From NCBI GenBank assembly GCA_022393335.1, contig JAJEKB010017521.1:123579-187578 (forward strand): a stretch of 64,000 nt of DNA, given 5' to 3'. Both the position numbers and the translations under genes were made by a program. Below, one piece after another: positions 48,901 through 59,804 of this stretch; positions within the stretch are counted from its first letter, which is position 1, and every line of letters starts with the position of its first letter. Source of the DNA: Macrotrachela quadricornifera. Lineage: Eukaryota > Rotifera > Eurotatoria > Philodinida > Philodinidae. The notes beneath the pieces were generated by a model. The model ran no database searches. It saw only the letters and a list, made by a program, of their open reading frames with translations, and was not told where the DNA came from.

Positions 48901-49985
48901 AAGAAAGTATACAAAATCATCAAAATATAAAACATACGTTCTATATAATAATATTAATACATCGATCATGTATCGGTAAAAATAAGATATTTTTCATTTA
49001 AATTATTTTGTTCTACTTTTATTTTTCTTGAAAATGAGTGTATGTTTATATGTGTCTTGTATAGTGGTAAAACCTTGAATCTTTCCTTGTTTCGCATTGG
49101 TTATATGGGATAATTCGATCTTAGCATTTAGACTGTCAGGACGTATTAAAATCAGTTGTTTTTATTTATTAATTATGTGTGTTCTTGGGTATGTTTTGAA
49201 TTTTCTCTTCGCATTTGGATATGTGTTTTTCGTTTTGTTTTGTATAGCCTGTTATATGACCATAATTTTACGGATTATTCAGTATCTATAGAATGCTGTT
49301 AATAATTTTAGGGTGAGGATGAGAGTGTGAGGAGAGAACGTAAGTTTTATATTTAGTGGAAAGCTATACAAAACCATGCCTTCAATTTAGCAAGGAAAGA
49401 TACAGCTATTTTTTCTATCATATTGTAAAGAAAGAAAGTTTCTTTCAGTTCACTCTAAAAGATATTAAACTAACACTCTCACTAGTTTTGGTATCATCTA
49501 AGTATTTGTGATTGATTTAATGGCCTATTATAAAATATACTCATTTACTTATTTTTTGTAAACGATACTAGATAATAACGAGTACTTTTATGATATCAAT
49601 CCATAGAAGAATGTGAAAGGAAGGAGGGAGCGCATAAGAAGTCAAATTTTTGACACTATTTTTATATGATTTTTCTTGAATTTCTGAAACAAATTACTAT
49701 TAACAAAGCGACTCATTTTTGGTCATAAATTCAATAATCGACTTTATCACAGTGGTTTCGGTTCTAGAGTAAATTGATTAGAAAAAATAGTTGTGAAATT
49801 ACTTGTGTGATAGCTTTTAAATAGGGCTTCAATTCTATATATGAATCAACTATGAGTCGATAGGGGTAGATCGAGAAGAGTCCTATGGGCCGATTTGACT
49901 TTTTATGCGTTTCCCTCCTTTATTTTCGCATCGAAGCTAATAATAATCTTTCTCGTGCAACTGAAAATACAACAATTTTTCGCAG

Positions 49986-50301
49986 AGCGAAAACTATTTA
50001 CGACCTTCTTAGAAAATTCTTTAATATTTCTGCCGCCGAAGATGGCAATGCTGACAACGATTATTTTCGATTAAGCTGTTTCGAAGGAAAAATTGATTAC
50101 AATTAGAAGTTTTTCTAAGTCCAGTGTGGTTATGTAACTGTTATTTTTCGTTAACCCAAAAATTTTCCCGAACTCAGGAAAAATTCTCCTTTTTCTTTTT
50201 ATTCTCGGAAGCGAAAAGTGTTGCAATAACGCTTAATAATTTCACCACTGAAGACGCCTATTCCATCGACAATTACTTGTAAATAAAGCTTTGTGGGAAA
50301 A
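49986..50301. repeat. Diverged tandem duplication, about 225 bp apart
   Basis: The segment 49986-50087, starting GCGAAAAC, resembles 50211-50301, starting GCGAAAAGTG. Both contain 'AATATTTC/AATTTCACC..GAAGA.G' and end near '(A)AGCTGTTTCGAAGG / AAGCTTTGTGGG'. Their translations share a pattern (RAKTIYDL.. with SAAEDG..DNDY, against KSVAITL.. with TTEDA..DNYL), so this may be a decayed coding repeat. The 73-codon ATG ORF at 49885-50106 covers the first copy; the second copy has a stop. Confidence 0.4.
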
Positions 50302-51052
50302 AACTATCGTTTAAGCCGAAATTTTGAATAAAAAAAATCAGCTGATTTCTCCAATTTATCAAAGAACTTCATGTCGTCGTTGATATCTCAACGATAGTTT
50401 TCGATTATTCTAGAAAGATCATTCTGTGACACCCCTTCCTGCTCAAAACACCTTTGCGTGATATTTATGAAAATATTTCTTAGAGATTCTTTATATATTC
50501 GGAAAAAACTAGTATCCATTTTGGTCGCTAGTAATAAATAATTTCCAATTATTAGGGAGTGCGCATCTCCCTATACCTCCCCAACTTTCGCGGATCTTGA
50601 GTGTGGTACTCATAGAAGTACAGTAGAGATGTCTCGTTCGATCATCTCTGAATTTAATCCAAAGTATAGTTTGCACAATTTTCGTTTTTATCGCTCTGAA
50701 AATTTTAGAATATAGAGATTTTTTTCCTGGGACATCTATAAAAACATTCAGAGATATTAAAGAAAAATTTTTTAATTTTTAGCAGCATTGTACTCTGTAA
50801 AATAAAAATCGTCAGACTGAACCTTGTTTCTATTTCTATTTTCAGAATTATTTGTAGTTTCAACCAAAGTTTGAACTTGCTAGGTGTCTAACTCTAGATC
50901 GTCGAGATGAGATGAATGTAGACGTATATCGCTCTGGTTTATTCGTGAAAAGTCACATGCTATATATAGGCAAGAAGATCACACATCTCTAGGAACTGTC
51001 CATCAGATGATGATGGAAAGAACCCATCGAATATAATACATATGAGAAGATG

Positions 51053-51150
51053 ACATATACAGAACGAAAGGAAAAGACCACATATATGTAATAGACAGGA
51101 AAGGAAAAATCCATATATGTGATATACAGAAAAGAAGAAGAAAGAACGAA
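51053..51150. repeat. Short minisatellite, about 33 bp unit
   Basis: Three imperfect copies of CATATATGT.ATA.ACAG followed by AAAGGAAAAA-type sequence begin at about 51053, 51080 and 51112. The 87-codon minus-strand ORF over it is the repeat translated and is not a gene. Confidence 0.55.
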
Positions 51151-51514
51151 AGAAAAACATCTCTATAGACAAGAGATGCAGGGGAGTAACATATGAAGAG
51201 TTGTCAGTACTACTTCCTAACAAACTATTTAAAGTTTCGCATTTTCTAACTAAAATCTGTTTAAGGTCTGGACTTCATATCTAGAACTTTAAAAACGTTT
51301 TGAAAATGGTGCGCAAATCTAGAAACATAAAACATTCAGGATATTTGCTTAAATTTTAAATGGTTTCTTCGGCTACCTTTTTTTTTGGCAAATAGCCGAA
51401 ATAAAATTGCATATAAGTTGAAATTTACAAATTATAATTTAATGCTAAATAGTGAAATCTACAAGAGCAAATAAACGATTACCATGTGTTGAAAAAGGTG
51501 AGGAGAAGAAAGAG

Positions 51515-51522
51515 AAAAAAAA
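51515..51522 (-). terminator. RNA polymerase III terminator of the tRNA-Leu gene
   Basis: A run of eight T residues on the minus strand begins four bases after the mature 3' end, as expected for polymerase III termination. Confidence 0.85.
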
Positions 51523-51525
51523 TGA

Positions 51526-51605
51526 TGACAGCGGTGGGATTCGAACCCACGCCTTTTACGACTGGTGCCTAAAACCAGCGCCTTAGACCACTCGGCCACG
51601 CTGCC
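51526..51605 (-). tRNA. tRNA-Leu (anticodon TAG, reads CUA)
   Basis: The minus strand folds as a standard cloverleaf. The acceptor stem GGCAGCG pairs with CGCTGTC (one G-U pair). The D-arm contains the A-box GTGGCCGAGTGG. The anticodon stem CTGGT/ACCAG encloses the loop TTTAGGC, giving anticodon TAG. A long variable arm, as in leucine tRNAs, precedes the T-arm, which carries the B-box GGTTCGAATCC. The discriminator is A, CCA is not encoded and there is no intron. It is close to other animal tRNA-Leu(TAG) genes and looks functional. Confidence 0.97.
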
Positions 51606-54600
51606 CGTGATGGTAACCAGCCTACAAACTCATCTTTACATGTTCCTTCAGATTAATGCGACTAATAAAATCTTTTAATACATTATTTATTTGTGAAACA
51701 TGAATGAACAAAGATGTAAAGCATTTTTCGATTTTATTGACACGTTGTGTACAAGCGAATTTCTCTTCATGATTCAATCAATGGAATTGATTGTCTATCG
51801 ATATGTTTTCAAATATTCCTTCTGCAAAAATATCCGATTGATATAGAGGACTCGAAGCAAATGGGATGCAGGTAGCAAAAATCTTTTGAAATTTCAAAAA
51901 ATTATCAAGTGATCAGAATATGAACCACGTCAACGTCTGCTATTTTGACTTTATCGAAAACCATCAAAATTTGTCTAGAAGAGATACGTTCCTTAATATC
52001 AAAACATTCAGATCGATTCCTCGGAGTACCAATATCCGATGAGTTCAGAGATCGGTGATGAGTGAGCAATTTTTAATTCCATCTATTCATTGGATAGCTG
52101 GGATCAATGCCTTGAAATACATATTGAGTGGCACTTTAGACCTTGGATTTCGGCTCCATCTATACAGTTAATGAATAATGAAGATAGACATGATAAGAAT
52201 TTCAACGTAGAAAAATTTCAATATTGTAGTGTTTAAGGAGAAAAAAATTCAATGACATTTGATAGAAAGTCGTAATTAGTCTATTTTTAAAATATTTCAA
52301 TTCGATTAAAATATTAGAAGTCAGAAACTATTTGGCACCTATCAATTATCGCTATTTCAATTCAGAGCATTACATTCTGGAGATATGTATAACTTTCATT
52401 TATTTTATGTTCAATATTCTTCTAAAGCTTTTTTCCGTACTTATTTGTAGTTGTATATTACGTACGACTATTTTCAAAATAAAAATATCTGTATACATAT
52501 TTTTTTAGTATAAAAATGTTTACGTCTATTTCGAAGTACAATTTAATTATGTTAAATTAAAATGAGATAGTTTTGACCTATAGTTTTTCAAAATTGCTGT
52601 GATGACACATATAATATGTGTAGAAAAATGGATCAATTGATATTTCTATTTAAATATATATGAACACTTTATTTTCTTATTTAATAGCACAAAAAATATT
52701 TTATGATCAGCGGTTGCCTTAAATGACTCAAAAACATATTTATGTTAGTATAAATAAAATGAAAGAAAACAATGATTCGATATAATCGAGAAAAATTCAA
52801 AAACATCGATATAATTCTAACAGTTAGACATTTCATTATCATATATAATAATGAACTATACGTTTTCACAGCCTCAATACTATCTTTTTTATCAGGCGTG
52901 AGTGTGAATAGTATATGAGTCACAAAAAAAAAGAATGCAAGACTTTCGAAATTTTCTATTTTTATTGCGTAATTTTTGTCGACTACTAGTTTACATTATG
53001 AAGATTTCTTTCGTTTATACAGCACAGCAAAGTTTATTATTTTTTAATTGCGTTTTGAACTTGATATTTATTAAATAGATTGGATTTAAGTTTTGGATTA
53101 ATAAAAATATGATGTTAGATAGTGATTATGATGGTTTCTATTAGAAATAAAGTCAACATTTTTACAAGATCGATTATCAAATTCATGTACTTGCATTTCG
53201 TCAATGTTTTAAATCGAGGAAGATCAAACAGAAAATAATACAACTATCATACCCATCTATTAAAGACTATACTCACCTCTCACCCTCAAAGCACATCCAT
53301 CCAATAGTAAAGCACCTTTGATCCAATCAGAAAATGGTCACGTATACGGTGTTGGAATTTATTGTAGTCAAATTTCTGTTTATTCTTTACCATATGCTAA
53401 TAATACCAATATTCTTTTAGTGTGTGCAGCAATGCCACAATATAACAAAAGTGAAGAAGTTCAACATTTACATGAAAATGTATTAGTTTTATTCCATGCA
53501 TGGCAAATTATACCATTATTTTTAATTGATTTTAGATATTTGAATTAATCAGGTATTAGTTATCCGTGGTTTAATGAACGAAAAGAATCGTAAATGGATG
53601 AGAATAAAGAAAAAAACAAATCTGATATTATTACAAGAAAATATCTACAAAAAGTATTGAATCGTATCGATGATCAAGCACGAAGAAACAATCGATATTA
53701 ATTGCGAGTGTTTGATCTAAACGACTAACGTAGTTTTTTTTTATTGTTCGAATTAAGAAATGAATGTTATTTTCAAAAATAGACAAATGCGCAAGAATGA
53801 AAACTTTAGTCTATTTCTGTTACTAAACGCTAGCAACTCGTTTCGAAGATTAAGTAATTGAATTATCAAATTTTCTAATAGTCGATATAAAGAGGAAACA
53901 TTAGACATGAACAAATATTCAAAACTAAGTTGAACTTGTATTAATTCATTTATTATTGAAGTGCCTGTATATTTGTGATAAAAGTAAGCAAAATGTTTAA
54001 ATTGTTGCGTAAATATATTATAATAATTACTTGTTTATTATAAACATATTAATAATCTCGAGTTTTGATCAATCTAACTTTCTATTTCAGTATTTATGTA
54101 AATGTCATCACAGTTGGTGATTTCCGAAATAAATCGTCTCTTTATTTCGTTATGCACATGTCTATCAGACTGTTTATCTATCATAGATTGATCTAACCTT
54201 AAATATGCTGATTTTACATGCCTATATTTTAGCTAACTACCTGTGTCAGAATTTGCCAGTCTATCACTATATATAAAAGCATCTATTGTATCATTATTTA
54301 TCTAGAAATTTCAGCTAAATATTCATTTCAAAATGACCTTGGAGTTTATTTTCTAATATTGGAAACATTAATATAGAATATTGAGGTACTGTAATGTTAT
54401 ACTATTGCAGCATTAGAACATACTGCATATAACGGAAGCATATTTACTTTCTTCAAAGATATATCAATTACAAATATGTTAACATGTCAAATAGCTGTAG
54501 CTTTGTCTTGTACATCCGTCTCAAAAATTCATCGATTACTATTTTTTAAGCTTTCATATATCTCTGATATTTTATGAATACAGTATAGTCTAAGTGAATG

Positions 54601-55124
54601 CCATAAGCTGGCTTCTATATCAAAATACTGTTTTATTATTGATGATTTAGATGTTTGGCAATGAAGATATTGATCTAAAGCAAATAAAGTTTTAGTGCTG
54701 TAAAATATTAATTACATTTTTCGTCAATATAATGTTTGTTTCAAAGAAACGAATAGCGGAAAATAATTGAAGACATCAAAAATAGGAATGTTTTGATCGG
54801 CCTTTTTTTATTTTTGTTTTTTAGAATTATCTATCTGCTTTTCTATTCCTTTACTGGTTTTATGAAAATTATGATGAATTAGGTTGTTCAAGCATTGTTT
54901 GACTCTGACTGTTCATTTTACTATTAAACTTTCGTTTTCGTGTTTTTTTATTGTTCTGCTAGGTTAATATATATTACAGAGAAGAATGAATACATACTCC
55001 TATCGTATAGAGCTACTTATTCAAGCATATCTTGTTTATATATATATATCGTTTCTTTTTTTCTTCTTTATTTGTTTGCATCATAAAATACGATAAACGT
55101 TTCTTTTTTATTTTACGTGTTATA
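51606..55124. other. Intergenic, about 3.5 kb
   Basis: Apart from the possible ADP-ribosyltransferase remnant at 53264-53548, no gene is supported. An 80-codon minus ORF at 52681-52923 and other short ORFs look like chance. A (TA)n run at about 55036-55049 sits just before the O-methyltransferase start. Confidence 0.55.
53264..53548 (+). pseudogene. Possible PARP-type ADP-ribosyltransferase C-terminal fragment
   Basis: The open frame of 94 codons has no ATG near its 5' end. It reads '..GHVYGVGIYCSQ..SVYSLPYAN' then 'NILLVCAAMPQY' and 'NVLVLFHAWQIIPLFLIDF'. The order G.GIY.S, a hydrophobic ILLV strand, and a final VLF..QI.PLFLI strand is the pattern of the last third of a PARP catalytic domain. 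The preceding NAD-binding His-Gly part is absent and no splice acceptor or upstream exon was recognised, so I treat it as a remnant. The family match is by eye and uncertain; an unrelated ORF is possible. Confidence 0.35.
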
Positions 55125-56216
55125 ATGGCTTTTGCTCCGATCTCACCATTAACTCTTGATGGTCTACCCAAGTTTTTGTCAATGACGTATCATAATTTTT
55201 TCAATTGGGCTATTTACACATTTGCTGAACTTGGTATAGCTGATCGGCTTATTCATGCTCCATCTGACCGTGATTTAACTATAGAAGAAATCATCGGTGA
55301 TGATGAAAAGCAATGGAACAAGCATTTGCTTTATCGATTATTACGTGTATGCGTGTATGGTGGTATTGTCAAATCTATTTATGATGACAAACATTTTATT
55401 CTGACTCAATCTGGTATGATGATGACATCGGATCATCCATCACATATTCGTGATCATGTTCGTTTTATGTTTGGACCAGTACTTGCTGGCACTAGCGAAC
55501 GGTTTCATAATATTGTATGTAGTGAAGGTACGCCTGTCACTGGCTTTAATATGTATATGTGTTTGGAGCAAACAGATGATAAAGAATTTTTATCTATTTA
55601 TAGTGGTGCTATGACAACAATGTCAATACAAACAGGCGATAAACTAGTTACAGGTGTCGATTTTGGTCGATTTGAAACTATAGTTGACCTTGGTGGAAAT
55701 CGTGGGACATTCTTAGCTCAAATTCTTCAAAAGTATCCAACAATTCAACATGGAATTATCTTTGATTTACCCCATATTATTAATCAAGTTAATAGTGGTG
55801 AAGATTTCAAGTCGCGTGAAATACATAAAGATAGATGGAATTTTGTTTCTGGTGATATGTTTTATTCATCAACTATTCTATCAGCGGATGCCTATGTACT
55901 ATAACATATTTTGCACGGTTTTAATGACGATAAATGTGTAGAAATTTTATCTTCAATTCGTCAAGCAAATGAAAAGAAAAATAGTTCATCAACAACTATA
56001 TTTATTGTTGAACATATAATTTTACCAGATGGAGCAATAAGTAATTGGCAAACATATGGACTTGATATGGCAATGGCAATTTTAACAGACAATGCTCGAG
56101 AACGAATGCAAGATGAATATGAAGAATTATTGAAGAAAACTGGATGGGAATTTAAAAAATTGTACCCAATTCATGCACCAAATTCAGTGATTGAAGCTGT
56201 ATTTATTCACAATTGA
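55125..56216 (+). pseudogene. O-methyltransferase (SAM-dependent, COMT/ASMT-like) interrupted by one in-frame stop
   Basis: From the ATG at 55125 one frame runs to 56216 (364 codons with the final stop), broken only by TAA at 55902-55904 (codon 260). The N-terminal helical dimerisation region (about 10-100) and SAM-binding motif 'VDLGGNRGTF' (about 187-196) are intact. 'FDLPHII' follows, then '..DAYVL-stop-HILHGFND'. In this family the stop position normally carries Lys in a 'LKHILHDW.D' motif whose second His is the catalytic base. The break therefore removes catalysis and 104 downstream residues, which still read as a normal family C-terminus ('IFIVEHIILPDG', 'MAMAILTDNARER'). A single AAA-to-TAA change would explain it. 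It has no introns; transfer from bacteria, fungi or plants is possible. It may be a recent pseudogene, a null allele or a sequencing error. Confidence 0.85.
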
Positions 56217-56504
56217 AAGTTGACCAATTTAAACAAATATTTATAAAAACTGAAACATTTATATTGATATAAAGAAGTATTTGGTTGTTTAACGACATTC
56301 ATTTATTAGATACATGATTTACTAATTAAATATTTTAGTATTAACTCTATTATGTTGTTTGTATGTAGAATTTCATATAAAAGTAATTCTCCTCTCTAAA
56401 GTAATATTGTTTTCAAAGATATTGAGCTGATATGTCTGGTGTGTATTGAGTAAATCTATCTACTGATGTGCAAAAAACTGTTTAGGTTTAATATAACATG
56501 TTAA

Positions 56505-57080
56505 CTCTTTCACGGCGACGGAGCCCACAGGCGGACCTCACTATATTGTAACAAGAAACTCAATAAAAACACTTTTCTTTCTTATATTCTTAGACAGAAG
56601 AGTACACGTAAGATTTTATCTGCTCTGCCTTCGCTATTTTTAAGATCATTTATTACATAGCGTGATATTTCCACTTAAAGCAATTAAAACAGAAAGTGAT
56701 GAAAAAAAAGAGTATGTACTTATATATGATGAAGTCATATAACAGCGACGACAGTGAAAGAGGACGAGAAAGAGGTCATAACAGCACCTAATAGAGTCAA
56801 AGATAATGTTACGAAAAGAGTATTAAAGAAAAAAACTTGAAATTTTGTTTCTTTATTTCGTTCCTACTGTAATACATGTAGCAGAGGCAAAAGAAACTTG
56901 AGCAACTATTTAGTTCGACGCGAAAGAAAATCTACTATATGATGATACAAACAACAAAGCGAAAAACAAATAGCTGCATATACCAAAAATATCAATGAGC
57001 ACATTTATGGAGTGTAGACACGCATGATAACTAATATGTTAAAGCTATTTTTCTCGAAAAACTGAATCGCTGTGAAAGGG
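56505..57080. mobile_element. 576-bp piggyBac-like non-autonomous element
   Basis: TTAA flanks both ends (56501-56504 and 57081-57084). Inside these the termini are inverted: CTCTTTCACGGCGA at the left, and TCGCTGTGAAAGGG at the right, which reads CCCTTTCACAGCGA on the other strand. TTAA target duplication is the hallmark of piggyBac transposons, whose ends commonly begin CCC/CCY. There is no transposase ORF. Two mismatches between the short inverted repeats suggest moderate age. Confidence 0.8.
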
Positions 57081-57666
57081 TTAAATATATACATATTTTT
57101 CAATTAATTGTTTTAATCCCTTTGATCGTCAAATTTATTGTATACGCTATCGATACACTTTTCTTTATGTAACATATTATTATTACTAAACCTTTATAAA
57201 ATTCATCTAGCTACTGTCTTGTCTATGTCTTCCAATACTAACTCACGAAAATCAAACCAAAACCAAAATCAAATCTTCAAAGTATTTGTGTTTTTCATAC
57301 GATAAAAAATAGAATGCATGACTTTGTTTTTGTTTGAATAATTTTCTAGTTGTTTTCATTTTCAAAATTCTTTAACTAAACATTCGTAAATTAAAATAAT
57401 TCTATTATAATCCAATTGATTATAGTATTGATGGTTCTTATTTAAATTTCAAAGAGAATTTATGAAATAAATAAAATTATCAAATATCAAAGTTTTAGAT
57501 CGTCAACAACAAGTCAAGGCATACTTTCTCTTTATCTCTCTCTATAGATTAAAGAAATTCAAAAAAGGAGGATTTATTCCCAAAACACATCTTTTGATTC
57601 TTCAAGTGGATTTATTCTTATTAATATTATGATTTACATCATAATCCTACATTCGCATCGCATTTC

Positions 57667-57689
57667 GCAATTGAGTGAAACTCAATTGC
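57667..57689. repeat. Perfect 10-bp stem, 3-base loop hairpin
   Basis: GCAATTGAGT-GAA-ACTCAATTGC. A weaker hairpin (ATTATGA..TCATAAT) lies just upstream at about 57626-57645. There is no T-run to make it a clear terminator, and its function is unknown. Confidence 0.6.
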
Positions 57690-58508
57690 CATCTAGTTAA
57701 TTATCTATTTCTATCATTTTCTCTTAAATAAAAATTGTAATTTTTCCAACTAGCTTATGTGATTAAGTTATATTTTGTTTTTATATTTATATAATCACTC
57801 CTAAATTAATTGATGAAACTACGTAGAAACATAATTGTCAACAAAACAATTGCAACTTTGATAAATTTAATCTGTTGATTATTTTCGATATGTGGACGGA
57901 TTTGATAACCTAAAAAAAGCATCTAACGATTATTTTTTAAGGAGAACAATAATTTTTGAAAACACAAAAAAAACGAATCATCATTTCGAAAATTTGAGAA
58001 TAATCATGATCTTTTCAAGCTGATTTTTACTGATGCCGTCAATATACGATAATGTAAAAGTGAAGGAATGGTTTGTTGTGTTTCCAACATATTGAGTTTA
58101 GTCGATAAGTAAATATTTTTCACCCAGGAGAATCGACTTATTCTGTAGGATAAGTCTTCTTGTCTTATAGAATAACTCGATTTCTTATTAAACAAATACT
58201 TTAATGAGATGAAAAATTTGTTCTCATGCAGCATATCATTTATTTAAATATAATATCATAATGCTCAAATATTATGACACTGCGATAAATACACATATAA
58301 CAACTAAAAAATAAATTTTTCAATCATTCATTCTTTATTCGAAGCTAGCTTTTTGTACAAAATTCGCTTGTCATCACACGATTCCATGTGCCTTTATAAT
58401 TGTGTACATATTTTCTGTTAAATGGTTGGACCTATAAACGATGCCCACAATATAGCATGTATATCTATGGCCCCATTCATACTGAACATGTTAATACTGA
58501 CTTACTTA

Positions 58509-59802
58509 GGTCTGACCAAAAGTTCGTGCACTGCTATTGGCAGTTTCTTAGACCAATTAACATTGGACTTATTTTTTTCATAAATAAATAGTGGAAGGTC
58601 TTTCCTATAATGATATGTGTAACAGCTCGTTTTTGAAGTTGGTCACAACATTTTTTTCAGATAAAATATAATTCGACCGAAAAAAAATGGACAATGAATA
58701 TAATCGACACTATATTAGAATTCGAACTATTTTGGAAATAGCTCCAAAGACAATCCACGAGGAACTAGCAACAGCTTTAGGACCTGATGCTCCAGCATAT
58801 CGAACAGTTGCAAAGTGGGCCGAACGTTTCCGTGAAGGAAGAGAAGATGTCAGTGATGATCTTCGATCCGGTCGTCCAGTTTCCGAACTTACAGATGAAA
58901 ATATTGAACTGGTACGACAGGTTATTAGCGATGATCCACATTCACCTTATGATGATATTATAGCTGAGACATTTCTCTCTCACGGTACAATCGAACGAAT
59001 TATCCACGATCATTTCAAGATGAGAAAAGTTACATCACGTTGGATCCCCCATCAACTAACTGCTGAACAAAAGGAAGAGCGAGTTAAACTTTGTCGTGAA
59101 AATCTGGCCAAATTTCGTGCTGGTTCTTGGCGATTATGTGACATTATTACAGGCGATGAGACATGGATTTACCACAGACAAATCGGTCGCAAGTCAACAA
59201 ATGCTAGCTGGATTGCCGAAGGTCAATCACCAGCAACTATAGTTCGTCGAGGCAGATTTGAACCAAAAAATTTATTTTGTATATTCTTTAAATCAAATAG
59301 TCCTGTTCTTGTGTATGCTGTTGATAAAGGCGAGACTATTGATCATACTTATTATATTGAAAATTGTCTCAAGCCCATTGTTAAGGAAATATGGAAACAA
59401 AGAAGGTCAAATGGTACAAAAGGTATAAAACTGCTTTATGATAATGCTGGACCCCATCGCCATTCAGATGTTATTAACTATTTAACAGAAGAAGGTATCA
59501 ATATAATGCCGCATCCACCATATTCACCTGACCTTTCACCATGTGATTATTGGTTAAACGATTATATTAAGAACCGTTTAACTGATCAACCAGATGAAAA
59601 ATCTTTGGCTCGCGCGGTTTCCAAGATAGTAAAAAAAATTTCAGAAGAAGAGTTTAAAAAAACCTTTGACAAATTGTTGGAAAGAATGGAACTTTGTATA
59701 AATAATCATGGTGCCTACTTTGAACATTTAATGAAATAAAATTAGAACTTTTTCTTTATCTTCATATTTTTTTCTATTGATGCACGAACTTTTGGTCAGA
59801 CC
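58509..59802 (+). mobile_element. Complete mariner transposon
   Basis: This is a 1294-bp element with 22-bp perfect terminal inverted repeats (GGTCTGACCAAAAGTTCG..), flanked by TA at 58507-58508 and 59803-59804. It encloses one intact transposase gene with 178 bp of 5' and about 60 bp of 3' non-coding sequence. The identical ends, TA target duplication and unbroken reading frame suggest recent arrival and possible activity. Confidence 0.95.
58687..59739 (+). CDS. Mariner transposase (DD34D), intact
   Basis: This is a 350-residue single-exon protein from the ATG at 58687, the usual length for mariner. The N-terminal region (about 1-110) holds two helix-turn-helix domains for TIR binding, including 'TVAKWAERFREGRE..DDLRSGRP'. 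The mariner signature WVPHxL appears as 'WIPHQLT' (about 118-124). The RNase H-like catalytic core has Asp157 (GDETW), Asp252 (YDNAGPH) and Asp287 (SPCDYWL), with 34 residues between the last two, and 'YSPDLSP' just before the last. All catalytic residues are present and there is no stop or frameshift. The enzyme would cut and paste its element at TA sites, acting in the nucleus. It lies entirely within the TIR-bounded element. Confidence 0.97.
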   Translation: MDNEYNRHYIRIRTILEIAPKTIHEELATALGPDAPAYRTVAKWAERFREGREDVSDDLRSGRPVSELTDENIELVRQVISDDPHSPYDDIIAETFLSHGTIERIIHDHFKMRKVTSRWIPHQLTAEQKEERVKLCRENLAKFRAGSWRLCDIITGDETWIYHRQIGRKSTNASWIAEGQSPATIVRRGRFEPKNLFCIFFKSNSPVLVYAVDKGETIDHTYYIENCLKPIVKEIWKQRRSNGTKGIKLLYDNAGPHRHSDVINYLTEEGINIMPHPPYSPDLSPCDYWLNDYIKNRLTDQPDEKSLARAVSKIVKKISEEEFKKTFDKLLERMELCINNHGAYFEHLMK

Positions 59803-59804
59803 TA

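Larger units (their letters stand above)
45290..51525. other. Intergenic, about 6.2 kb, the longest gene-free stretch
   Basis: Only short ORFs occur (106 codons or fewer, several without ATG). Small structures include a perfect hairpin (45951-45979), a 14-bp inverted pair TAAAAGTGAAATAT around 48773-48786/48836-48849, a diverged duplication (49986-50301) and a short minisatellite (51053-51150). The GPCR promoter lies at the left edge and the tRNA 3' flank at the right. Confidence 0.55.
56217..58508. other. Intergenic, about 2.3 kb
   Basis: It holds the piggyBac-like MITE (56505-57080) and a perfect small hairpin (57667-57689). No gene is supported. The right edge is the target site of the mariner element. 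Confidence 0.6.

Noticed and set aside
50960..51223. 87-codon minus-strand ORF rich in Phe, Cys and Ile
   Set aside because: It reads through the 33-bp minisatellite, so the apparent protein repeats are the DNA repeat.
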